Below are positions 16,725 to 24,398 of a DNA stretch of 64,000 nt, in pieces; positions within the stretch are counted from its first letter, which is position 1; each line of letters begins with the position of its first letter. Under the pieces are notes generated by a model. The model made no database searches. It was not told the DNA's origin and saw only the letters and a program-made list of their open reading frames with translations. The DNA lies in assembly GCA_963542675.1 (NCBI GenBank), contig CAUTXC010000001.1:53331-117330 (forward strand). The letters run 5' to 3'. The translations under genes were made by a program, and so were the position numbers. Source of the stretch: Saccharimonas sp963542675 (lineage in GTDB: Bacteria; Patescibacteriota; Saccharimonadia; Saccharimonadales; Saccharimonadaceae).

Positions 16725-17582
16725 ATGACAGATTACACCTCTACCCTCATCATTGGCGCCAACGGGCAATTGGCCAAGGCAATGCAGCAACAATACCCTA
16801 GCGCTCGGGCAGTTGGGCATAATGAACTCGACCTCTGCAGCGCAGCAGCTATTGCAACCTTCGACTGGTCTGGCATTAAGACAATCATCAACACTGCCGC
16901 TTATACCAATGTTGACGGCGCAGAAACAGCCGAAGGTCGCGCAGCAGCCTGGCGCATTAATGCCCAAGCGGTGGGACAGCTTGCTCGTGTCTGCTCCGAG
17001 CGAGACATTACCTTGGTTCATGTGTCGAGCGATTATGTTTTTGATGGCGAGACAACACCACACACCGAAGATGAGCCACTTAGCCCCTTGAGCGTCTATG
17101 GTGCATCCAAGGCAGCGGGCGACATTGCCGCAAGCACTACACCACGACACTATATTATCCGCACTAGCTGGGTGATCGGCGATGGTAAAAACTTCGTGAC
17201 AACAATGCTTGGTCTGGTCGCAAAAAATATCGCACCAACAGTGGTGGCAGACCAAATCGGCCGCCTGAGCTTCACGCCAGAGATTGCACGGGCGATTGAC
17301 TACCTAGTAGAGAACAAGGCACCATACGGCACCTACAATGTGACAAACAGTGGCCCACTGGTAAGCTGGGCAGACATCACACGGCAGATCTTTGCCTTAG
17401 CAGGGCGCGATGACTTAACAGTGACAGACACGACCACCGCCGAGTATTTTGCCAATAAGCCTGGTGTCGCGCCGCGACCACTCAATAGCGACCTCAGCCT
17501 TGAAAAATTACACGCGACTGGCTTCGCGAGCCAAGACTGGCGCGAGGCACTACGCGAATATGTCGCTCTACATACTCGTTAA
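16725..17582 (+). CDS. rfbD: dTDP-4-dehydrorhamnose reductase (first copy)
   Basis: RmlD reduces the 4-keto group to give dTDP-L-rhamnose. The 285 residues contain the NAD(P)-binding GANGQLA motif, TAAYTNVDGAE, SSDYVFDG, the YGASKAAGD (YxxxK) active site and RTSWVIG. The start at 16725 follows a GAAAGGAAG ribosome site. It completes the rmlB-nudix-rmlC-rmlD group; rmlA follows 193 bp later under a separate promoter. A second, clearly related RmlD lies at 21956-22813 on the other strand. Confidence 0.93.
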   Translation: MTDYTSTLIIGANGQLAKAMQQQYPSARAVGHNELDLCSAAAIATFDWSGIKTIINTAAYTNVDGAETAEGRAAAWRINAQAVGQLARVCSERDITLVHVSSDYVFDGETTPHTEDEPLSPLSVYGASKAAGDIAASTTPRHYIIRTSWVIGDGKNFVTTMLGLVAKNIAPTVVADQIGRLSFTPEIARAIDYLVENKAPYGTYNVTNSGPLVSWADITRQIFALAGRDDLTVTDTTTAEYFANKPGVAPRPLNSDLSLEKLHATGFASQDWREALREYVALHTR

Positions 17583-17734
17583 AGTAGTACTTGGCTACTC
17601 GTCGTAGCTTTAGGGTATCATCTCACGACGTGAATAATTTTGTTTGACTTCGTGCACTGCCTAGAGTGACTGACTCTTTCGTACACTGTTATATATTCCC
17701 ATTATCTTCGGTATTATGGTACTATTACTTTATC

Positions 17735-17743
17735 TGGTATGAT
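17735..17743 (+). promoter_or_regulatory. Extended -10 promoter of rmlA
   Basis: TGGTATGAT fits an extended -10 element. It lies 32 nt before the rmlA ATG, leaving room for the AAAGGAG ribosome site just upstream of the start. This gene is therefore led, unlike most first genes here. Confidence 0.5.
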
Positions 17744-17775
17744 AAGTATATAGTTAGAACAAAGGAGTTTTACGT

Positions 17776-18627
17776 ATGAAAGGTATTATTTTGGCAGGTG
17801 GTTCGGGTTCGCGCCTGTGGCCGATTACTAAAGCAATTAGCAAACAGCTGATGCCCATCTATGATAAGCCAATGATCTATTACCCTCTCACCACGCTGAT
17901 GCAAGCAGGGATTCGCAACATCCTCATCATCACTACCCCAGCTGACCAAGCAGGCTTCCAGCGTTTGCTTGGTGATGGTGCACAGTGGGGTATCAATCTG
18001 CAATATGCCATTCAGCCCAGCCCCGATGGCTTGGCGCAGGCATTTATCATTGGTGAGGAATTTATTGGTAACGACAAGGTGGCGCTCGTCTTGGGTGACA
18101 ATATCTTCTACGGCGCAGCGCTTGATGACTCGCTGCGCGCCTGTACCGACCCAGATGGCGGTGTGGTTTTCGCTTACAAAGTATCTGACCCAGAGCGGTA
18201 TGGCGTTGTAGCCTTTGATGATAACAATCATGCGGTGTCGATTGAAGAAAAGCCCGCCCAACCTAAGTCAAACTTCGCAGTGGTAGGACTCTATTTCTAC
18301 GACAATGATGTGGTAGAAATTGCGAAGAATGTCCAGCCAAGCGATCGTGGTGAGTTAGAAATTACCTCTGTGAACGCTGAGTATCTGCGTCGCGGCAAAC
18401 TGAAGGTCCAGACACTAGACAACGGCGATGTATGGCTTGATACTGGGACGATTAGCAGCCTGACCGATGCTGAGGACTTTGTGCGTGTTGTACAGAATCG
18501 CACCGGCCAAGTCGTTGGCAGCCCCGAAAAGACTGCGCACATCAACGGTTGGATCACCGACGAGCAGCTTGCCGAACTTGCTGCACCGTTAAAAAAATCA
18601 GGCTACGGAAATTACCTCTCGGCGTAG
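17776..18627 (+). CDS. rfbA: Glucose-1-phosphate thymidylyltransferase
   Basis: RmlA joins glucose-1-phosphate to dTTP, the first step of dTDP-rhamnose synthesis. The 283 residues start with the nucleotide-binding GIILAGGSGSRLWP and continue with KQLMPIYDKPMIYYPL, GDNIFYG, EEKP and WLDTGT, all diagnostic of the family. AAAGGAG lies 8 nt before the ATG. It ends directly at the TATAAT of the next gene. With rfbB, rfbC and rfbD it completes the dTDP-L-rhamnose pathway in this window. Confidence 0.96.
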   Translation: MKGIILAGGSGSRLWPITKAISKQLMPIYDKPMIYYPLTTLMQAGIRNILIITTPADQAGFQRLLGDGAQWGINLQYAIQPSPDGLAQAFIIGEEFIGNDKVALVLGDNIFYGAALDDSLRACTDPDGGVVFAYKVSDPERYGVVAFDDNNHAVSIEEKPAQPKSNFAVVGLYFYDNDVVEIAKNVQPSDRGELEITSVNAEYLRRGKLKVQTLDNGDVWLDTGTISSLTDAEDFVRVVQNRTGQVVGSPEKTAHINGWITDEQLAELAAPLKKSGYGNYLSA

Positions 18628-18633
18628 TATAAT
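18628..18633 (+). promoter_or_regulatory. -10 box immediately after the rmlA stop
   Basis: TATAAT begins at the base after the rmlA stop codon and ends 9 nt before the ATG at 18643, suggesting a near-leaderless start for the GT2-DUF2304-GT2 group. Confidence 0.5.
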
Positions 18634-18642
18634 AATACCAAT

Positions 18643-19362
18643 ATGAAAACGAATACTAAGACGGTGTGTGTGATCGTCCCAGCCTATAACGAAGCGACGG
18701 TCATCAAGGACGTGATCAAACAATCCAAGCGAATCTTTGCCAAAGCCAAGGCGGCTGGCTATACAATTGATGTCGTGCTAGTCAATGATGGATCGAAGGA
18801 CGACACGCTCACTCAAGCCAAAAAAGGCGGCGCCATTACGATCGATCATATCCTTAACTCTGGTGCGGGCGGCGCAACCTTAACTGGTCTATCGTATGCT
18901 CGGCAGCATGGCTATGACATCGCTGCGACGATGGATGCCGATGGCCAGCATGCGCCGGAGGATGTATTAGCGGGCATCACGCAGATCGATGAGCGCCAAG
19001 CTGATCTGCTCATTGGTAGTCGCCTCATTGATAGCACCGGTATGTCTAAGACAAAGGTGCTGGGTAATAAAGGTTTGAGTTTGATCACCAAGCTCTTGTT
19101 TGGCATTAATGTGACAGATTCGCAGTCGGGCCTGCGTATCTATTCGCGCCGGGCTATTAATGACCTCGACTGGAAGTCGACTGGTTATGAATTTTGCTCG
19201 GAGATGATTTGGCGTGCCAAGCAAGCAGGGATGACAATTGGCGAATACCCCATCAAGGCAATCTACACCGACTACTCCCGTGCCAAGGGCCAAAACAACT
19301 GGAATGCCATCAACATCGTCAAACGCTTATTCAAACAACGCTTAACGGAGCTCTTCGAATGA
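18643..19362 (+). CDS. Glycosyltransferase family 2 (dolichyl-phosphate-mannose-synthase-like)
   Basis: A 239-residue GT-A enzyme with VPAYNEA at the N-terminus, VNDGSKDDT, the metal-binding MDADGQH (DxD) and DSQSGLRIYSRRA. It lacks the C-terminal membrane helices of GtrB-type proteins, but the next gene encodes a DUF2304 membrane protein overlapping it by ATGA. Such GT2-DUF2304 pairs are a known arrangement, in which the small protein probably supplies the membrane part. The likely role is charging a polyprenyl phosphate with a sugar, or glycan extension. Confidence 0.88.
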   Translation: MKTNTKTVCVIVPAYNEATVIKDVIKQSKRIFAKAKAAGYTIDVVLVNDGSKDDTLTQAKKGGAITIDHILNSGAGGATLTGLSYARQHGYDIAATMDADGQHAPEDVLAGITQIDERQADLLIGSRLIDSTGMSKTKVLGNKGLSLITKLLFGINVTDSQSGLRIYSRRAINDLDWKSTGYEFCSEMIWRAKQAGMTIGEYPIKAIYTDYSRAKGQNNWNAINIVKRLFKQRLTELFE

Positions 19363-19718
19363 GATACTTTGCCCTTGTCTTGCTCAATGTGCCAATTATT
19401 CTTTTGGCGCTGGTCAATATCATCACCCAATACAAATTAAATAAAATCACCGTCACTCGCTTACGCCACCAAGTGGTGATGTGGCTGGTGGTGATGGCAG
19501 TGCTGCTGAGCTGCTTCCCGCTGTATAATATTTCGATCGGCCATCCACCGTTTGATTCGTCGGAGTTGAGTTTGTTTGATATTGTCCAGACGACAGCGAT
19601 TGTGTTGCTATTCTACATTGTCAACACGCAGCGCCAACGGATCGACCAAAACGAGCGCCGTCTGCGCGACCTTCATCAAGAATTGTCAATTAAACTCTCG
19701 GGTTATGACAAAAAATAA
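19359..19718 (+). CDS. DUF2304 family membrane protein
   Basis: A 119-residue protein with three hydrophobic segments (about 5-22, 38-55 and 70-90) and a basic coiled C-terminal tail (QRQRIDQNERRL...). The size and the position directly after a DPM1-like GT2 match DUF2304 proteins, thought to be membrane partners of such transferases. The start at 19359 overlaps the GT2 stop as ATGA, with GGAG 8 nt upstream. The gene overlaps the following glycosyltransferase by 14 bp, so the three are tightly coupled. Confidence 0.8.
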   Translation: MRYFALVLLNVPIILLALVNIITQYKLNKITVTRLRHQVVMWLVVMAVLLSCFPLYNISIGHPPFDSSELSLFDIVQTTAIVLLFYIVNTQRQRIDQNERRLRDLHQELSIKLSGYDKK

Positions 19719-20523
19719 ATCACTCGATATCGTTATCCCTTACTGGGGTGAATTTGCCTTACTCAAAGAAGCAGTTGACTCTGTCTTGGCTCAGACGAGC
19801 GATGACTGGCACCTGACCATTCTTGATGACCACTACCCATCGACCGAGGCACGCGATTATTACACAAAACTCGCCGACCCACGCATCACCTATATTCGTC
19901 ACAAGAAAAACCTTGGCATTACCAACAACTTCAACTTTGCCATCCAGCACGTAACGGCACCGCACTGTATGATTGTCGGGTGCGATGATCGGCTCTTGCC
20001 GGAGTGTGTCGCGGTGGCACTGCGGACAATTGGCGAGGCAGATTTTTATCAGCCAGGAGTGCAAGTGATTGATGACAAGGGCCAGCCATATCTCCCATTA
20101 GTCGACCGCGTCAAGCGATTTTTGCAGCCTCGTAAATCAGGGCTTTACTCAGGCGAAAAGCTCGCGATATCTCTAAGCCATGGCGACTGGCTCTACTTCC
20201 CATCGATCGTCTGGAAGACGTCGACGCTCAAGCGGTATTCCTTTGATGCGACATACACTATTTTAGAGGATCTTGTTTTGGTGTTTGATTTCATTCTTGA
20301 TGGCGCGGTGCTTGCTTTTGATACGAAGGAGACCTTCCAATACCGGCGCTTTGCCCAGTCGCTCTCAAGCAAAGAAAAGTCAAAGGATGGCGGTGTGCGC
20401 TTTGCAGAAGAAAACGAGGTGTATACTAGCTATGCTCAGCGCTTCGCATCAGTTGGCTGGTGCAAAGCTGCTCGGGCGGCGCGACTTCATATTACATCGC
20501 GCATTCATCAGTTGTTGTCGTAG
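19705..20523 (+). CDS. Glycosyltransferase family 2
   Basis: A 272-residue GT-A transferase beginning LDIVIPYWGEFALLKEAVDSV, with LDDHYPS, NLGITNNFNFA and the CDDRL (DxD-type) motif. The C-terminal part resembles rhamnosyl- and galactosyltransferases of O-antigen loci, but the donor is unknown. The ATG at 19705 is chosen because the domain begins there; the open frame continues upstream inside the DUF2304 gene. It is the last gene of its group and is followed by a probable terminator at 20544. Confidence 0.86.
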   Translation: MTKNKSLDIVIPYWGEFALLKEAVDSVLAQTSDDWHLTILDDHYPSTEARDYYTKLADPRITYIRHKKNLGITNNFNFAIQHVTAPHCMIVGCDDRLLPECVAVALRTIGEADFYQPGVQVIDDKGQPYLPLVDRVKRFLQPRKSGLYSGEKLAISLSHGDWLYFPSIVWKTSTLKRYSFDATYTILEDLVLVFDFILDGAVLAFDTKETFQYRRFAQSLSSKEKSKDGGVRFAEENEVYTSYAQRFASVGWCKAARAARLHITSRIHQLLS

Positions 20524-20543
20524 TTGATAATTTGAATATCTTC

Positions 20544-20575
20544 TAACCTCTGGAGAAATATATGGGGGTTATTTT
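20544..20575 (+). terminator. Probable intrinsic terminator
   Basis: A 7-bp stem (TAACCTC with GGGGTTA, including one G-T pair) around a 14-nt loop, followed by TTTT, 20 bp after the GT2 stop. Confidence 0.5.
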
Positions 20576-20868
20576 ATGAGTAAATTAGTATCTCTTTACT
20601 CTTGTATTACTGCATGATAAAGCTTGAGAGTGACATTCATGAGTGGCAATTCGTTTACTGTTCTTTTCCGCTAGCTAATCCTAGCCTCATCATAGACAAG
20701 ATGATGGGTGTGGAAATTGGTTTTTTGTTCTTTATAAAACACTCTGGTTAAGTGTTGTTGTGGGACTTAAAAATAGCGTGCGTCTTGAATAAGATGAAGA
20801 TGCGACAAGAGCGTGAGAAATTTGAACTCCTCTCTATCAAGAAACATTGCTCCTTTGTGCTGCACGAA
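20576..20868. other. Intergenic stretch without recognised genes
   Basis: This AT-rich stretch lies between convergent transcription units. A 79-codon open frame (20752-20991) enters the 3' end of the GT8 gene and shows no ribosome site or recognisable protein features, so it is not called. No RNA gene or repeat is recognised. Confidence 0.5.
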
Positions 20869-20897
20869 AAACCGGCTCAATTTCTGAGAGCCGGTTT
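20869..20897 (-). terminator. Intrinsic terminator of the GT8 gene
   Basis: A perfect 10-bp stem (AAACCGGCTC with GAGCCGGTTT) and a 9-nt loop. On the minus strand the stem runs into a T tract. It lies 13 bp after the GT8 stop. Confidence 0.8.
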
Positions 20898-20910
20898 GTT
20901 GATTCGTAAG

Positions 20911-21939
20911 CTACCTCACGTTTGCTTCAGTAGTCTCGGTCTTCTCTTTATCAACTTCAGCAAATTTACGCTCCACCGCCATGATGTATAGCTGCATAAA
21001 GATCGGGCGAGGCAAGATATCATACAAATACCACACCAGTGTTTTCTTGGCATGCGGGAGCTCGGTGTTTTTCCACGGAGTGAGTGCAAAGTACTTTTGC
21101 CACAGCAGCCGGTTAGGATGCTTGTTGCCAACCTCCCATGGCTTACCCTGAATACCGTAGAGCGAGTGGATAATCTTGGGGCTGTAGTAGTTGGTCATAA
21201 TCTCGTCGTAGCTGTAGAAGTATGGCTGCTTAAGATTATTAATGCGCAGCAGATCTTGCGGCCGATAGGCATAAAACGCACTGGAGAAATTATAGGCAAC
21301 ATCGAGCGTCTTGATCTGCCCGCGGAACATAACATTACAGAGGTCTTGGTCGGCAATGACGTAGTCACTTTTCTTTGACAGGTGCTCAACGACTTGGCTC
21401 GACACATCATCTTTGAGCCATTTTTTGTGGTTGATAAGCATGATACCACAGTTGTAGTAGCCATCGGTAGGCTGGAGACCAATCGTTGCTTTGTGCTGAT
21501 TGGTGAGGGTGTCGTAGGCCAGCGCCATGATATTTTTCTCAAAATCAAGCTCCAGTAAACCATCAAGCGAGCTAGTAATGATCGTGTGTGGGTTGAGGTA
21601 GAGCACGCGATCAGTCTTGATCTCAAGATCAGCCAGTGCTAGCATTTTGAGCCACGTCACATATACGCCATGCCACGGCTTGACGCCGAGCTTCTGTAAT
21701 TTCTTGTGGTATGTATTCGGGTTGATGAATGTCAAATAGGAGTTGGGGTATTTTTCAACCAACTTCTTGAGGCGATCTTTGCTTTGCTTGCTTAGCTTAT
21801 ACCCACAATAAAAAATATGAATCTCATCAAGCGTCTTGTTGTTCTCAAGCAGTGATGCGATCGAAATCGCACTGACAACTGCATAGTTATCGTCACTTTG
21901 ATACAAGACGTTTAAGATTTTCTTTTTGACTCTGGGCAT
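20911..21939 (-). CDS. Glycosyltransferase family 8-like protein with altered DxD site
   Basis: A 342-residue protein with the GT8 layout. The N-terminus ILNVLYQSDDNYA matches the family nucleotide-binding start. The central segment KTDRVLYLNPHTII aligns with the usual YLDxD metal site but has Asn and His in place of both Asp. YYNCGIMLIN and the C-terminal HSLYGIQGKPW are typical. GT8 enzymes such as LgtC transfer galactose or glucose with Mn bound by DxD, so catalysis by this copy is doubtful or unusual. It follows the second rmlD by 16 bp, probably in one operon, with AAAGGAG upstream. Confidence 0.8.
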   Translation of the reverse strand: MPRVKKKILNVLYQSDDNYAVVSAISIASLLENNKTLDEIHIFYCGYKLSKQSKDRLKKLVEKYPNSYLTFINPNTYHKKLQKLGVKPWHGVYVTWLKMLALADLEIKTDRVLYLNPHTIITSSLDGLLELDFEKNIMALAYDTLTNQHKATIGLQPTDGYYNCGIMLINHKKWLKDDVSSQVVEHLSKKSDYVIADQDLCNVMFRGQIKTLDVAYNFSSAFYAYRPQDLLRINNLKQPYFYSYDEIMTNYYSPKIIHSLYGIQGKPWEVGNKHPNRLLWQKYFALTPWKNTELPHAKKTLVWYLYDILPRPIFMQLYIMAVERKFAEVDKEKTETTEANVR

Positions 21940-21955
21940 GGCCTGCCTCTCTCCT

Positions 21956-22813
21956 TTATTCCACCGCTGCTATGTTTTTTACGTAGTTTTCCAGTAATGG
22001 CTGATAGCTCTTACTGATGAATCCTGTGTTGTGCAGCTTCGACAAATTCATATCGCTATACATTGGTCGAGGCGCAAACGGAATCTTATCCTTACTATAC
22101 TCTTGTGTTGACACTTTTACAACCCTATCGCGATCGTGCCCTGCATATTCGAAGATGTCTTCGGCAAGCTCTGCCCAGGATTTGATCGGCCCGGAGTTGG
22201 ACACATGATACAAACCATACTCGGCCTTAGTATCCAGCAAGTGCTTGGTAGCGCGTGCAATCTCCGACGCAAAAGTTGGCCGGCCATATTGATCATCCAC
22301 AACCTTGGGATTAATGCGCATGTCAGCTAGGCGCTTCATCGTCCGTGGGAAGTTGTGCCCATCGCCAATCACCCACGAAACGCGCAGCACATAATGGCGT
22401 GGCGCAAGGCTAACCAATAGATCCCCTGCTGCCTTAACGTCGCCATAGACCGACAGTGGGGAGAGCGACTCATCCTCACCGTGGTTTTTGTTCGTCCCAT
22501 CAAAGACATAGTCGGATGAATAGTGCACCAGTGTAATATCATGCTCCAGCGCTACCTTGACGAGGTTGCGCGGGCCAACTGCATTAACCTGCCATGCTTT
22601 AGTACGGCCTTCAATCGTTTCGGATCCATCGGCATTAACGAACGCCGCCGCGTTGATAATGACATCCACACCCGACCAGTCATACCCAAGCACCTGCTCT
22701 TCGTCAGCAATGTCGAGCTGCTGGTGGCCCAGCGCTGTTGCCTTTGGATATATTTCCTGGAGTGCCCGCCCCACTTGGCCATTACAACCCAATATTACAA
22801 TCCCCTTGCTCAT
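21956..22813 (-). CDS. dTDP-4-dehydrorhamnose reductase family protein (second copy)
   Basis: A 285-residue RmlD-family SDR enzyme, equal in length to the copy at 16725 and sharing most motifs: LGCNGQVGRAL (NAD(P) site), SSDYVFDG, SPLSVYG, the YGDVKAAGD active site and RVSWVIGDG. The two copies are clearly homologous but diverged throughout, so duplication is not recent. It may reduce a different 4-keto sugar or serve another condition. AAAGGAGG precedes the ATG, and an extended -10 promoter lies upstream. It forms a two-gene unit with the GT8-like gene. Confidence 0.88.
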   Translation of the reverse strand: MSKGIVILGCNGQVGRALQEIYPKATALGHQQLDIADEEQVLGYDWSGVDVIINAAAFVNADGSETIEGRTKAWQVNAVGPRNLVKVALEHDITLVHYSSDYVFDGTNKNHGEDESLSPLSVYGDVKAAGDLLVSLAPRHYVLRVSWVIGDGHNFPRTMKRLADMRINPKVVDDQYGRPTFASEIARATKHLLDTKAEYGLYHVSNSGPIKSWAELAEDIFEYAGHDRDRVVKVSTQEYSKDKIPFAPRPMYSDMNLSKLHNTGFISKSYQPLLENYVKNIAAVE

Positions 22814-22834
22814 ATACCCTCCTTTGTTTCCGCT

Positions 22835-22843
22835 ATTATAGCA
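22835..22843 (-). promoter_or_regulatory. Extended -10 promoter of the rmlD2-GT8 unit
   Basis: TGCTATAAT on the minus strand, 21 nt before the ATG at 22813, with an AAAGGAGG ribosome site in the short leader. Confidence 0.65.
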
Positions 22844-23076
22844 CAGTTAGCGTAAGCTTTTTGAGATATATGAAATCGTATGGTCGATGTGAAACAAAGG
22901 ATATACTAAAGAGCTACCCTGCCCCTTTAAAAACTCATATAACACCATTAGGTCCCTCATATCGTTGTAGTCAATTGAATGATCGTTTATCCCAGCATAA
23001 GAGGTCAGTATCTCATAGACTCAACCCTTTTAATATTCCGTTGGAGGGAGTGTGGGGAGGTAGAAATTATCTACCC

Positions 23077-24306
23077 CTACTGCACAGCCATACAGCGCAG
23101 CTGTCGGCGGTAGACTACTGAGAGCAGCACCGCTTGGATGATGCCTGCCACCATAAAACACAGCACACTGCCCAGCATCGCATAGTGCTGCACTATGCTA
23201 TATGACACAACTGTAAGTACAATGTTACTCAGCAAAAGTATATAGAACTGCCCCTTAAATTCGCGCAGCACAGTGAGGATATTGATATAAATCGACACCA
23301 GCGCATTGGCCACCGCCCCTACCACCATGATGAGCAGCTCGGTGCGATAATCGGTGATGCGCGCATTGAATATGAGCGTAAGAAGCGGTGCCCCAACTAG
23401 CCATGTTGCAATCAGTGTCAGCGCACTAATCCCCAAGACGATCAGGATAATTTTGCTCACCAAAGCATGGAACTCAAGGCGCTTTTGCTGGTGATAGAGC
23501 TCCGACAGTTGCACGATATTGGGCTGAATAATGAAGGTAATAAATAGCGAGAGCAAGGTAATGGGCATAGCCATAATACCAAAATAAGCGATCTCGTGCG
23601 TGTGGAATGTATCGAGAAAATAGCGCGGAATATTAAGCGAAAACATCGTCAAAAATGTGGTAAGGAACACTGGTGCGCAGCGCCGCATGATCATACCAAC
23701 ATGGCGTAGCTTAGGCACGAGATGGTCGATGTGAAGCTGAATAGATTCATACCGCTGTACCTGTTGCCAATCATACAACACAAGCATGAGGGCATTGACC
23801 AACACAATTGCTATTACCCCCCATAGCACACTGTGCACAAGCATATCGACGAGCAAAAATGCTCCAAAACCCCCCACTGCCTTAATAGTAAGCGAATAGC
23901 CAACAACGTAGAGCCTGTGGTGGATTTGCAGTACGCCGTAAAGCGCATCGGCTACTGCCTCCAGCGCCTTGAAGAGTACGAGCGCGATGATGATACTCGA
24001 CTTCACGACATCATAGTGATTTGCCACGCAAAACAGCACCGCACCTACCATCATCACGATCGACGTCACGAGCTTAACGGCAAGATAGCTGCTACTGCTA
24101 AACTCTTTGCGCACATCAGACACCTGATAAGTACGCCCACCCCACAAACCAATCGCCCAAAACACTACCGAGAGCGACAGCGCAAAGGAAAAAATTCCTG
24201 AGTCGGTGATACCATTAAGCCGCGTAATGAGCAGTAGAAGCGCTGGCGAGATGGCACTTTGCAAAAAGGAGCCAATAGAGTTCCAGATATAATTTTTAGA
24301 CTGCAT
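23077..24306 (-). CDS. Polysaccharide flippase (Wzx/MOP-like)
   Basis: A 409-residue protein with about 12 hydrophobic segments and short basic loops. Its N-terminus (KNYIWNSIGSFLQSAISP) is typical of Wzx/MviN-type oligosaccharide flippases of the MOP superfamily. These move lipid-linked glycan units across the membrane. With the initiating transferase (7949) and the WaaL/Wzy-like protein (6598) it would make up a Wzx/Wzy-type route. It is a single gene read from a TGGTATACT promoter, divergent from the DUF2142 gene. The 263-bp gap before its 3' end (22844-23076) shows nothing recognisable. Confidence 0.82.
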   Translation of the reverse strand: MQSKNYIWNSIGSFLQSAISPALLLLITRLNGITDSGIFSFALSLSVVFWAIGLWGGRTYQVSDVRKEFSSSSYLAVKLVTSIVMMVGAVLFCVANHYDVVKSSIIIALVLFKALEAVADALYGVLQIHHRLYVVGYSLTIKAVGGFGAFLLVDMLVHSVLWGVIAIVLVNALMLVLYDWQQVQRYESIQLHIDHLVPKLRHVGMIMRRCAPVFLTTFLTMFSLNIPRYFLDTFHTHEIAYFGIMAMPITLLSLFITFIIQPNIVQLSELYHQQKRLEFHALVSKIILIVLGISALTLIATWLVGAPLLTLIFNARITDYRTELLIMVVGAVANALVSIYINILTVLREFKGQFYILLLSNIVLTVVSYSIVQHYAMLGSVLCFMVAGIIQAVLLSVVYRRQLRCMAVQ

Positions 24307-24316
24307 AATCTTATTT

Positions 24317-24325
24317 AGTATACCA
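24317..24325 (-). promoter_or_regulatory. Extended -10 promoter of the flippase gene
   Basis: TGGTATACT on the minus strand, ending 10 nt before the ATG at 24306. Confidence 0.6.
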
Positions 24326-24359
24326 CTGGTTGATTATTTCCTGCGATTTAGACCATAAT

Positions 24360-24388
24360 TTGCTCTGTTGTGATTTGTGCTCTATAAT
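24360..24388 (+). promoter_or_regulatory. Promoter of the DUF2142 gene
   Basis: TTGCTC, a 17-bp spacer, then a consensus TATAAT at 24383-24388, ending 10 nt before the ATG at 24399. Confidence 0.6.
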
Positions 24389-24398
24389 CAGGCGTGTT

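Noticed and set aside
16542..17255. A 237-codon minus-strand open frame
   Set aside because: It lies antisense to rfbC/rfbD, which have full family motifs, and its Cys/His-rich composition is typical of a shadow frame.
20752..20991. A possible 79-residue gene before the GT8 terminator
   Set aside because: It runs through the terminator hairpin into the GT8 gene and has no ribosome site or recognisable motif.
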